Positions 25,805 through 33,712 of a stretch of DNA of 33,758 bases are shown in pieces; within the stretch, counting starts at the first letter, position 1; each line of letters begins with the position of its first letter. Location: assembly GCA_025054875.1 (NCBI GenBank), contig JANWYS010000017.1, positions 1 to 33,758 of the forward strand. The letters run 5' to 3'. A model generated the notes under the pieces. The model was not told the DNA's origin, did not search any database, and saw only the letters and a program-made list of their open reading frames with translations. The stretch comes from Cytophagaceae bacterium. GTDB lineage: Bacteria > Bacteroidota > Bacteroidia > Cytophagales > Cytophagaceae. Both the position numbers and the translations under genes were made by a program.

Positions 25805-27976
25805 ATGGCCTATCTAAGATTCAAAGCAATTGACACGATTAACAACAGGAAAACAGAACCTGTTACTACGCCCTCCAACAAAATTTCAGATTTTTATGGA
25901 ATAAATGTTTTTGGGCAGGACGCAATGAAGAAATACATATCCAGTGGAGCTTACAAAGCACTGATGGCTGCCATTGAGCAGGGTGAGAAAATAGACCCTG
26001 AAACTGCCGACGCTGTTGCTGCCGGTATGAAAGCATGGGCAATAGAGCGTGGTGCCACTCACTACACACACTGGTTTCAACCCCTTACTGATGCTACTGC
26101 TGAAAAGCATGATGCATTTTTTGAGGTTGAAAACGGCATAGCCATAGAAAAATTCAAAGGCAGTGCATTAGTACAACAAGAGCCTGATGCATCCTCTTTC
26201 CCCAGCGGTGGCATACGCCAAACCTTCGAAGCAAGAGGATACACCGGATGGGACCCCACTTCGCCTGCATTCTTAATGGGTACAACACTTTGCATACCTA
26301 CCATATTTGTATCGTATACAGGTGAACTTTTAGATTACAAAGGCCCCTTGCTACGTTCAATAGCAGCCTTGGATAAAGCTGCAGTTGCCGTATGCGACTA
26401 TTTCGACAAAGATATTACCAAAGTATATTGCACTTTAGGTCCTGAACAAGAATATTTCCTGGTAGACGAAGCTCTGTATAATGCTCGTCCTGACCTGGTA
26501 ATGGCAGGTCGCACTGTGTTCGGGCACTCTCCCGCACGCGGGCAACAACTCGAAGATCATTACTTCGGATCCATCCCGCCACGCGTACATAACTTTATGA
26601 TTGACTTCGAAATCGAAGCCATGAAACTGGGTATACCCATAAAAACCAGACACAATGAGGTGGCTCCAAGTCAATTTGAAGTGGCTCCTACGTTTGAAGA
26701 TCTCAATCTCTCATGTGATCACAATCAGCTTTTGATGGATCTAATGAGCAAAGTTGCTGAACGCCATCACTTGAGAGTATTATTTCATGAAAAACCTTTT
26801 GCAGGTATAAACGGAAGCGGAAAACACAATAACTGGTCGATAGCTACCAATACCGGTAAAAACCTGTTAAGTCCAAGCAGCAAACCTAAAGAAAACCTTA
26901 TATTCCTCACCTTTTTCGTGAATGTTATTAAAGCCGTTCACGACTATGCAGACTTGCTCAGATGTTCAATTGCCTCTGCCGGAAACGACCATAGGTTGGG
27001 TGCCAATGAAGCTCCGCCAGCCATCATGTCTGTGTTCATCGGTCAAACCATGACTGATATTTTAGACGAACTCGAAAACAATGGCAACGTAAAAATCAGC
27101 AAAGGCGATAACCTATACATGAAACTCGGAATAAGCCGCATACCTGAGCTTATTCTCGACAACACTGACCGTAACCGAACTTCTCCTTTTGCCTTCACCG
27201 GAAACAAATTTGAATTCCGTGCCGTGGGAGCCAGCGCAAATTCTGCCTGGCCAATGACTGTACTTAATACTATAGTAGCCGAAACTCTCACTAAGTTTAA
27301 AGCAGAAGTAGATAAACAAATTGACAAAGGCGAAAAGAAAGAAGTAGCCATTGTTAATGTGCTCAGAGAATATGTAAAAGCATCTAAAAGAATACGTTTC
27401 GAAGGCAACGGATATTCTGAAGAGTGGATACAAGAAGCCGCCAAAAGAGGACTAAGCAACGTAAAAACCACTCCCGAAGCTCTCGATTTCATGATAAGCA
27501 AACCTGCCATAGAAGTATTTGAAAAGCATGAGGTGCTGAACCACAAAGAACTGGAAGCTCGCTATGAAATCATGCTGGAAAAATACATCAAAAAAATTCA
27601 GATAGAAGGCCGTGTGATAGGTGACTTGGCTGTAAACCACATCATACCTACAGCTATCGCTTATCAAAATAAACTCATCTCCAATGTCAAAGGTCTAAAA
27701 GATCTTGGATTAGATGAGGAAGCTAAACCGGTGATTGAAACAATAAAAGAAATTTCAAAACACACCAAAACCATTTTGACGGAAGTTGAGAATATGACTG
27801 AGGCCCGTAAAAAAGCTAACAACATGGACAACACGAAGCAAAGGGCAATGTCGTATTGTTATGACGTCAAATCAAAGTTTGACATAATTCGCTATGCTGT
27901 TGACAAACTTGAATTAATCGTTGATGATGAAGATTGGCCTCTTCCCAAATATAGAGAGATGCTTTTCATTCGATAA
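25805..27976 (+). CDS. glnN: Glutamine synthetase type III
   Basis: A 723-residue GSIII enzyme, the large glutamine synthetase typical of Bacteroidota and cyanobacteria, which joins ammonia to glutamate at the cost of ATP. From the ATG at 25805 it starts MAYLRFKAIDTINN. It carries GAYKALMAAIEQGEKID, ATHYTHWFQPLT, SGGIRQTFEARGYTGWDP, LGPEQEYFLVDEALY (metal-binding glutamates), KTRHNEVAPSQFEVAP, INGSGKHNNWS and AGNDHRLGANEAPPAI. I prefer 25805 over the frame start at 25688, whose 39 extra Lys/Phe-rich residues cover the promoter region. It is a single-gene unit between a 347-base upstream region and a strong terminator. Confidence 0.96.
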   Translation: MAYLRFKAIDTINNRKTEPVTTPSNKISDFYGINVFGQDAMKKYISSGAYKALMAAIEQGEKIDPETADAVAAGMKAWAIERGATHYTHWFQPLTDATAEKHDAFFEVENGIAIEKFKGSALVQQEPDASSFPSGGIRQTFEARGYTGWDPTSPAFLMGTTLCIPTIFVSYTGELLDYKGPLLRSIAALDKAAVAVCDYFDKDITKVYCTLGPEQEYFLVDEALYNARPDLVMAGRTVFGHSPARGQQLEDHYFGSIPPRVHNFMIDFEIEAMKLGIPIKTRHNEVAPSQFEVAPTFEDLNLSCDHNQLLMDLMSKVAERHHLRVLFHEKPFAGINGSGKHNNWSIATNTGKNLLSPSSKPKENLIFLTFFVNVIKAVHDYADLLRCSIASAGNDHRLGANEAPPAIMSVFIGQTMTDILDELENNGNVKISKGDNLYMKLGISRIPELILDNTDRNRTSPFAFTGNKFEFRAVGASANSAWPMTVLNTIVAETLTKFKAEVDKQIDKGEKKEVAIVNVLREYVKASKRIRFEGNGYSEEWIQEAAKRGLSNVKTTPEALDFMISKPAIEVFEKHEVLNHKELEARYEIMLEKYIKKIQIEGRVIGDLAVNHIIPTAIAYQNKLISNVKGLKDLGLDEEAKPVIETIKEISKHTKTILTEVENMTEARKKANNMDNTKQRAMSYCYDVKSKFDIIRYAVDKLELIVDDEDWPLPKYREMLFIR

Positions 27977-27989
27977 TTTTTTAATCTAC

Positions 27990-28022
27990 ATACTGCCGCT
28001 AAAATTTAGCGGCAGTATTTTT
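27990..28022 (+). terminator. Strong intrinsic terminator after glnN
   Basis: A near-perfect inverted repeat, ATACTGCCGCTAAA, one A, then TTTAGCGGCAGTAT (27990-28018), runs into TTTTT. The 14-base arms with a GC-rich core and T-tract, 13 bases after the glnN stop, make this the clearest terminator of the window. The A-rich upstream side may let it work in both directions. Confidence 0.9.
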
Positions 28023-28532
28023 ATATTTACCAACTCATTTAATGAGTAGAAAAATTTTTAGTTACTGATACGGACTTGTTTTGCATCCGAAATTCTTGTT
28101 ATCTGTCCTTTTTATCCCATTATGAGAAAAACTTATTGACATGCTAAGCAATGCAACTCTTTGCATATGAAATTGTTTGACAGTTTTATTCAACTACAAT
28201 ACTTTCCTTTTAATTACTGTTTTCGATTTTAGATTTCACATTCAGTGTGACAGAAAAAATCATGAAGTTAAAACATAACATTAAAAAATTTGACACAAAG
28301 GAAAAATGCTAATTTAATATCTATAAAATATTTTTTTTGCCATATAATAATTTTAATTAAATATTTAATAAATTGTACAAAATACATTGAAAACTTCATT
28401 ATGGTATAAATTTAGTTAAATTTATTATACTAAATAGTTACAAATATTTTTATCCCCCAAAAAGTAAATATTTCGAAAACCTTTTTAAAGTACAATATTA
28501 TTTTATGATATTTGAAACTAAAAATTATCTGT
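28023..28532. other. AT-rich leader region before the GH5 genes
   Basis: About 510 bases without a supported gene. The DNA is strikingly AT-rich from 28260 onward. It has a small hairpin ATGCAA-CTCT-TTGCAT (28151-28166) and an inverted repeat TCACA-TTCAG-TGTGA (28236-28250). Those two elements lie about 370 and 285 bases upstream of the GH5 start. I found no exact TAnnTTTG element close to the gene. The length and composition suggest a regulated promoter of the polysaccharide-use type, which is inference. Confidence 0.45.
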
Positions 28533-29942
28533 ATGATTGCATTGTTTCGCATTGGGTTATTTTCAAGTCTGTTGGCATTGATATCTTTTATCACATCAGC
28601 TCAGCAGAATAAGCACTTAATTCATTTTGAGGGCAAACCTATATATATAAACGGTTTGAATGTACCTTGGAATAACTTCGGAGGGGATGTGGGCAACCAT
28701 TATCTATGGGGCACGCTATATAACCCAAATTGGTTCGAAAAAATGTTTGCCGATTGTGAGGCTCATGGCATCAATTGTGTACGCCTGTGGATACACACCG
28801 ACGGACGTGCTAATCCTGAATTTGATAAAAATGGTTACGTAAAAGGCGTATATGCTGACTTTTTCCCGGCCTTTGATGATATTATGCTTCGCGCCAAAAA
28901 TCATGGCATATTGGTAATGCCTTGCCTCTGGTCCTTTGATATGTGTAAAGATTTCAGAAAAACAGCTGGAATGTATGCCGGTAACCATGCTGATTTGATA
29001 ACTGATTCCTTAAAGACGTTGTCCTACATAAACAATGTGCTCATACCAATGGTAAAGCGCTATGATAAGCATTGCAACCTGTTTGCCTGGGAAGTATGCA
29101 ACGAACCGGAGTGGCATATGCCCAGACCAGGTGAAGAAAAATGGAAAGACATAACCGAAGTGCCGGTACGCGACATGCAACGTTTTACGGCCATGATAGC
29201 AGCTGCTATTCACAAACACTCGAGCCGCATGGTTACTACAGGTTCAGCGGCTCTCAAATGGAACTCTGATGTGCCACCTGCAATTGGTAATTGGTGGAGC
29301 GACCAGGCCCTGCAAAAAGCCTATCCCGACAAAGATGCTTATTTAGATTTTTATCAAATACATTATTACGATTGGATGTATGACAGCAAATACGATCCTT
29401 TTAATTTAGATTACCCATTCGAGTATTGGAAATTAGATAAACCATGCCTAATCGGCGAAATGCCCGGAAGCCTTGTTCGTGATACCATTTACTCTAACGA
29501 AGAAAAAATAAACAACGCATACAAAAATCACTACGCAGGCCATATGTTTTGGTCGTACAATGGGGGCGATGGCGTGGGCATATTTGCTGACTTTAAAGAT
29601 GCCTGCAAAAAATTTTATGAAGAGCATAAAGAAGAAATATTCCCCATCATTCCTTGCAAAACGCTTAGTTCCTCTAACCTTCAGTTCAAAGTAAAAACTG
29701 AAAAAGGGAAAAATAAACTCTCATGGAAAGCTGAAGACCCAAGTAAAGTAAAACACTTCATTGTTGAAAAAAGTAGCGATGGAAAAACCTTTAAATGGGA
29801 ACGTACAATACTACCCAACGAAAACGGAGATGAAAACTATTTTTATTTTGACAAAACCAACGGTACTAAAACCTATTACCGGATACGCCTCTTAGAAACT
29901 ACCGGATTTGAGGGTGTATCGGAGGTGTTTGAAACTCCATGA
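28533..29942 (+). CDS. Secreted GH5-like glycoside hydrolase 1
   Basis: From the ATG at 28533 the product has 469 residues (a TTG at 28512 would add seven). A signal peptide ends at ITSAQQ. The TIM-barrel domain (about 25-350) shows clan GH-A marks: CVRLW, FAWEVCNEPEW with acid/base Glu191, DFYQIHYYDWM, LIGEMPG with nucleophile Glu309, and FWSYNGGDG. This fits family 5, and the layout is like beta-mannanases or beta-glucanases; substrate unproven. A C-terminal fibronectin-like domain (about 380-469) has LSWKAED, VEKSSDGKTF and TYYRIRLLET. No T9SS sorting domain follows. The second, paralogous hydrolase begins 22 bases downstream. Confidence 0.85.
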   Translation: MIALFRIGLFSSLLALISFITSAQQNKHLIHFEGKPIYINGLNVPWNNFGGDVGNHYLWGTLYNPNWFEKMFADCEAHGINCVRLWIHTDGRANPEFDKNGYVKGVYADFFPAFDDIMLRAKNHGILVMPCLWSFDMCKDFRKTAGMYAGNHADLITDSLKTLSYINNVLIPMVKRYDKHCNLFAWEVCNEPEWHMPRPGEEKWKDITEVPVRDMQRFTAMIAAAIHKHSSRMVTTGSAALKWNSDVPPAIGNWWSDQALQKAYPDKDAYLDFYQIHYYDWMYDSKYDPFNLDYPFEYWKLDKPCLIGEMPGSLVRDTIYSNEEKINNAYKNHYAGHMFWSYNGGDGVGIFADFKDACKKFYEEHKEEIFPIIPCKTLSSSNLQFKVKTEKGKNKLSWKAEDPSKVKHFIVEKSSDGKTFKWERTILPNENGDENYFYFDKTNGTKTYYRIRLLETTGFEGVSEVFETP

Positions 29943-29964
29943 GACATTTATCGTAAAAGTTCAC

Positions 29965-31167
29965 ATGGTTAAAAAAAGGCTGTTTATTTATTTTTTATTT
30001 CCCCTGGTATCTTTATCAGCGAAAGCTCAACTAATTTCTTATCATGGGTTTAATTTTTTTTTAAACGGTGTGAACATCGCATGGAATAATTATGGATGGG
30101 ACTTTGGCAATAATGCCGCCGGATATGGTGGCGGCAACGGCTATGACCCTTTATGGTGGGAAAACACATTTAACGATATAAAACTACACGGGGGCAACTG
30201 CGTACGCATTTGGATACACTGCAAAGCCGAGCACAACCCATTATTTAACTCTTCCGGATTTTGTACCGGCCTTAACACCAACTTTTTTAACCACCTCGAT
30301 GATCTTCTTTTGCGTGCAGAAAATCATAATCTCATGGTTATATTCTGCCTGTTTGATTTCATGCTCGCTGATGTAGGAAGACATGATCTGATAAAAGATG
30401 TCCATAAAACTCAAGCATATATAAACAATGCCCTGAAACCCATGGTGCAACGATATGCAGGAAAATGCAACTTGTTGGCCTGGGAAATCATCAACGAACC
30501 TGAATGGATTATGAGCGGTGTACCGGGTGCGGGCAACCATGCAGGTGCTCCCGTAACCATATCGGAAATGCAACGCTTTGTGGGCATGTGCGCCTCTGTC
30601 ATACACAGAAACAGCAGCAAATACGTAACCGTAGGTTCTACCAGCATCAAATGGAATTCTACCGTAACTCCTGCCGTGCAAAACTACTGGACAGATGCCA
30701 TGTTGCGCAATGCAACATCTGATGATCCATTTGCCTATTTAGACTTCTATCAAATTCATTACTACGATTGGATGGGTAATAGCCTCTCGCCTTTTGCCAC
30801 TCTGAAAAGCTATTGGCAATTAGATAAGCCTGTACTGATAGGTGAAACCGGTGATAATGGAAATTACAATTTCCAACAACAATATAATTTGTCATACCAA
30901 AACGGTTATGCCGGCACATTGATGTGGGCATATAAATCCGGTGGCGCCGCTGCCTGGAATGATTTTAAAAATGCGATGAAAAACTTTCGTAACAACAATA
31001 CATCTATAGTTGATTTTTCATGTGCAGCTGTTAGCACAACAGTTCCCGTTGAGCATTCCGAACTTCCTAAAACAATTCTAATACAAAAAGGGCAAACACT
31101 CCATCTATCCGCATCGGACTTTTCAAATTCATATGATTTTCAACTCCTTGACCTGTATGGCAAATAA
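29965..31167 (+). CDS. Secreted GH5-like glycoside hydrolase 2, C-terminus frameshifted
   Basis: As read, 400 residues from ATG 29965. A signal peptide ends near LSAKAQ, then a TIM-barrel domain parallel to hydrolase 1: INGVNIAW-like start, CVRIWIH, LAWEIINEPEW with acid/base Glu178, DFYQIHYYDWM and LIGETGD with nucleophile Glu294. After the catalytic domain a sorting-type domain begins (LPKTILIQKGQTLHLSA to FQLLDLYGK), but TAA at 31165 stops it in mid-strand. In the -1 frame the domain continues without a break to 31295 (separate entry). One extra base in the AAA run at 31162-31164 would restore the full reading frame. The original gene therefore spans 29965-31295. Substrate unproven. Confidence 0.87.
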   Translation: MVKKRLFIYFLFPLVSLSAKAQLISYHGFNFFLNGVNIAWNNYGWDFGNNAAGYGGGNGYDPLWWENTFNDIKLHGGNCVRIWIHCKAEHNPLFNSSGFCTGLNTNFFNHLDDLLLRAENHNLMVIFCLFDFMLADVGRHDLIKDVHKTQAYINNALKPMVQRYAGKCNLLAWEIINEPEWIMSGVPGAGNHAGAPVTISEMQRFVGMCASVIHRNSSKYVTVGSTSIKWNSTVTPAVQNYWTDAMLRNATSDDPFAYLDFYQIHYYDWMGNSLSPFATLKSYWQLDKPVLIGETGDNGNYNFQQQYNLSYQNGYAGTLMWAYKSGGAAAWNDFKNAMKNFRNNNTSIVDFSCAAVSTTVPVEHSELPKTILIQKGQTLHLSASDFSNSYDFQLLDLYGK

Positions 31168-31295
31168 AGCTCCATGCAGTTAAGGAAAACAACACTTCAA
31201 TCTATATCCTGCATCACACTGCGCCGGGCATGTATATGCTTCATATTAACGGACGGGATAAAAGCTCCTCTGTTCAACTCATCATCATCGAATAA
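31161..31295 (+). pseudogene. Out-of-frame T9SS sorting domain end of hydrolase 2
   Basis: Read from 31161 in the -1 frame of the preceding gene, the DNA encodes IKLHAVKENNTSIYILHH, then TAPGMYMLHINGRDKSS, then VQLIIIE before TAA at 31293. Apart from the frame, this directly completes the type A T9SS domain of hydrolase 2: the APGMYMLHI and final hydrophobic strand are its hallmarks. Either a recent frameshift broke the sorting signal or the assembly lost one base. As it stands, the enzyme would lack the signal needed for type IX export. Confidence 0.85.
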
Positions 31296-31296
31296 T

Positions 31297-31317
31297 AATT
31301 CTTTCTTAAGAAGAATT
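31297..31317. repeat. Inverted repeat between convergent GH5 and truB genes
   Basis: AATTCTT-TCTTAAG-AAGAATT sits right after the end of the sorting-domain frame and 31 bases from the truB stop. It is AT-rich and lacks a clear T-tract on either strand, so it is at best a weak bidirectional terminator. Confidence 0.35.
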
Positions 31318-31347
31318 AAAAACACATATACGTTATGAAAACACACT

Positions 31348-32040
31348 CTATTTTTTTACAGACTTATACCAATCGCAAAATTCTTGTGGCGATGCCGCAT
31401 CCGACACGTGATAGTGTCCTATTCGTGTTCTTCTCAGAGAGGTGAGCACAGCTCCCGAGTTCAGAGCCTTGCCGAAATCGTGTACAAGGCTTCTGATATA
31501 AGTACCTTTAGAGCAAACAACCTTAAAGGCAACGTAGGGCATTTCAACTTTTCTAATTTCAAAATCATATATAGTAATCGGCCTCGGCTTCACTTCTATC
31601 GCTTTACCTTTTCTTGCCACCTCGTAGAGTTTTTTGCCATCAATTTTCACAGCTGAATACATGGGAGGCGTTTGCATCAGAGTGCCTGTAAAAGCCTGTG
31701 ATTTTTCTTTTATGATATTCTCATTGATATGTTCTATGGGAAAATAGGCATCGACAGCGGTTTCAAGATCATAGGATGGTGTTGTTTGCCCCAACAACAT
31801 TTCTCCCTCATATTCTTTCTCTTTTGCCTGATAATACTCTGTTTTTTTAGTAAGCTTTCCCGTACATAGAATTAACAGGCCTGTTGCCAACGGATCCAGA
31901 GTACCTGCATGTCCGATTTTTTTTTCTTTGCAACAATTTCTGATTTTTTTTATAACGTCAAACGATGTCCACTCTTTAGGCTTATCTATCAGTATAAGTG
32001 CACCATCCTCACTTTCTATATAGGTATAAAAAGCTATCAT
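31348..32040 (-). CDS. truB: tRNA pseudouridine(55) synthase
   Basis: TruB makes the pseudouridine at position 55 of nearly all tRNAs. The 230-residue protein has IDKPKEWTSFDVI, the catalytic Asp49 in HAGTLDPLATGLLI, the YEGEMLLGQTTPSYD segment, MYSAVKIDGKKLYEVARKG, and CSKGTYIRSLVHDFG. It lacks the C-terminal PUA domain of E. coli TruB, as many Bacteroidota forms do. It starts 5 bases after thrB, so the two form an operon. The start ATG at 32040 adds about ten residues before the first core strand, which is acceptable. Confidence 0.95.
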   Translation of the reverse strand: MIAFYTYIESEDGALILIDKPKEWTSFDVIKKIRNCCKEKKIGHAGTLDPLATGLLILCTGKLTKKTEYYQAKEKEYEGEMLLGQTTPSYDLETAVDAYFPIEHINENIIKEKSQAFTGTLMQTPPMYSAVKIDGKKLYEVARKGKAIEVKPRPITIYDFEIRKVEMPYVAFKVVCSKGTYIRSLVHDFGKALNSGAVLTSLRRTRIGHYHVSDAASPQEFCDWYKSVKK

Positions 32041-32045
32041 GATCT

Positions 32046-32975
32046 TCAGAGCACCACAGGGCCTTCGGAATTGATTTGAGATACATACACATCGTTTCCG
32101 ATGTTGAGCTTGTTAAATTCTTCTGACATTTTTTTTGCAATAACTCTGGCTTTCTTCTCATCGTTAGACAAAGCAAATACCGATGGGCCAGATCCGGAAA
32201 TACCAGCACCCAAAGCTCCTGCATCCAATGCCGCTTGTTTCACTTCATAATATCCCGGTATCAGAGCAGAACGATAAGGCTCAGCCACTACATCGTGCAT
32301 AGAGCGCCCGATGAGCCCATAGTCTGACATTAACAGTCCGCAAACCAATCCTGCCACATTACCCCATTGTACAATAGCATCATGAAGCGAAAGGTCGTTT
32401 CTTAGTATGCTGCGCGCATCTTTGGTGCGTACTTCTATATGCGGGTGTATGATAGTCGCATACAAAGATGCCGGTGTTGGAATCTTTACCACATCCAGCG
32501 GACGATAACTCCGTACTAACACAAAGCCTCCCAGCAATGCCGGCGCTACATTATCTGCATGCGCCGAACCACATGCTACACGCTCCCCCTCCATGGCAAA
32601 AGGAAGCAATTCTATGCGCTTCAGCGGCTCTCCCAGCAAAATATTTGCAGCAAACACTCCCGCTACACTACTCGCTGAACTTGACCCTAAGCCACTACCC
32701 AATGGCATTTTCTTGTGCAACTTTATATCAAAGCCTTGCTTCGATTTAATCTTCTCTAAGTAGCGAAGTATGGGCACTGACACGGTATTTTGAGAGGGAT
32801 CCTTGCTCAGCCTCCCTCCATCTCCTGTGATTTCCGATATGGTTATACCCGGCGATTTTTTTAATGTCACCACTACTTCATCTCCGGGAGCCGACACAGC
32901 AAATCCCAGTATGTCAAATCCACACGTAACGTTGGCTACTGTTGCCGGTGCAAATACTCTTATACTTTTTTCCAT
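32046..32975 (-). CDS. thrB: Homoserine kinase
   Basis: ThrB phosphorylates homoserine on the way to threonine. The 309-residue GHMP kinase begins MEKSIRVFAPATVANVTCGFD, carries the ATP-binding motif PLGSGLGSSSASSVAG (91-106), the HADNVAPALLGGFVL segment, and the C-terminal glycine-rich loop AGALGAGISGSGPSVFAL. Other threonine genes (thrA, thrC) are not in the window, although in this phylum they often lie beside thrB. It is the first gene of the thrB-truB pair and has an exact -7 promoter element just upstream. Confidence 0.95.
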   Translation of the reverse strand: MEKSIRVFAPATVANVTCGFDILGFAVSAPGDEVVVTLKKSPGITISEITGDGGRLSKDPSQNTVSVPILRYLEKIKSKQGFDIKLHKKMPLGSGLGSSSASSVAGVFAANILLGEPLKRIELLPFAMEGERVACGSAHADNVAPALLGGFVLVRSYRPLDVVKIPTPASLYATIIHPHIEVRTKDARSILRNDLSLHDAIVQWGNVAGLVCGLLMSDYGLIGRSMHDVVAEPYRSALIPGYYEVKQAALDAGALGAGISGSGPSVFALSNDEKKARVIAKKMSEEFNKLNIGNDVYVSQINSEGPVVL

Positions 32976-32986
32976 GATACAACTTC

Positions 32987-32994
32987 CAAAGGTA
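32987..32994 (-). promoter_or_regulatory. Bacteroidota-type -7 element of thrB
   Basis: On the minus strand TACCTTTG matches TAnnTTTG exactly, ending 11 bases before the thrB ATG. Transcription would start only a few bases before the start codon, giving a very short leader. No convincing -33 TTTG is present upstream, so support is partial. Confidence 0.4.
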
Positions 32995-33058
32995 GAATAT
33001 TGATTGATAACTTAAAAATTATGCACATTTCTATATCGCCTATACTTTTCATACCTTT

Positions 33059-33634
33059 ATGCAGTTTCTCATTTTTTCCATTATGAAATACAAAGAAATA
33101 ATCATCGCAACTTTCATTATTATTGTTCTGTCGTGTGTAGAGTGTTTATTGTTTTTGTACGAAGCGCCTAGTTTCCTTTATCTATCAGCTGTATACGTAT
33201 TTTGTTTACTTAAAATCGGATACATTGTAATACGTTGTTTCCGCCGCATCGTCCGGATTGCACATTTAGATATTCCCTATCATCGTTTTTTGCTTTTCAT
33301 AGCAGCTAACGTAGTTCTGGTGGTAACCTCATTTTCCATAGACTATTTCTGCATATACAAATGGAACCCCGACACCTTTACAGGCCTTGAAGATACTACC
33401 AATGACCTACAACGATATTTCAAACTTTTTTATTTGAGCTTACTCATGTTTACCAACATGGGCGTAGCCAACGTTATTCCGGTAGCCATTGCGTCGGAAG
33501 CTTTAGTAATGTTTGAGGCCATCGTATCATTTGTAACGCTCATATTTATACTGTCTGATTATGTTACCTTGCGTGAATCGCTTAGCAGACTGCGAAAAGA
33601 ACAACAGGAAAAATCCGACAAAGAACATTCATAA
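33059..33634 (+). CDS. Two-TM ion-channel-like membrane protein with altered filter
   Basis: A 191-residue membrane protein (183 from the alternative ATG at 33083). Four hydrophobic segments are seen: about 14-34, 38-57, 77-95 and, after a short re-entrant-like stretch, 146-168. Residues 125-165 read YLSLLMFTNMGVANVIP followed by EALVMFEAIVSFVTLIFIL, which lines up with the pore helix, filter and inner helix of two-TM potassium channels (…TxTTxGYGDxxP…), including the conserved Pro and the later Glu. But the filter GYGD is GVAN here. The charged tail (RLRKEQQEKSDKEHS) is cytoplasmic. It is divergent from thrB. The channel assignment is inference from this local pattern. Confidence 0.6.
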   Translation: MQFLIFSIMKYKEIIIATFIIIVLSCVECLLFLYEAPSFLYLSAVYVFCLLKIGYIVIRCFRRIVRIAHLDIPYHRFLLFIAANVVLVVTSFSIDYFCIYKWNPDTFTGLEDTTNDLQRYFKLFYLSLLMFTNMGVANVIPVAIASEALVMFEAIVSFVTLIFILSDYVTLRESLSRLRKEQQEKSDKEHS

Positions 33635-33712
33635 TTTCTGTATGTTCCAAATCAGTTATTGTGCATCCCGGATTCCGCATGAGCAGCAAAGAATGATGAA
33701 ATCTTTTTTATG

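Noticed and set aside
27043-27546. 167-codon minus-strand frame inside glnN
   Set aside because: Shadow of the glutamine synthetase frame; Ser/Leu-rich translation without domain or promoter.
28236-28250. TCACA-TTCAG-TGTGA as a CRP site upstream of the GH5 genes
   Set aside because: The half-sites are in reverse order from the TGTGA-N6-TCACA consensus and lie about 285 bases from the gene.
31162-31169. Programmed -1 frameshifting to reach the T9SS domain of hydrolase 2
   Set aside because: The site lacks a classical slippery heptamer and a clear downstream stimulatory structure; a simple base loss is the more likely cause.
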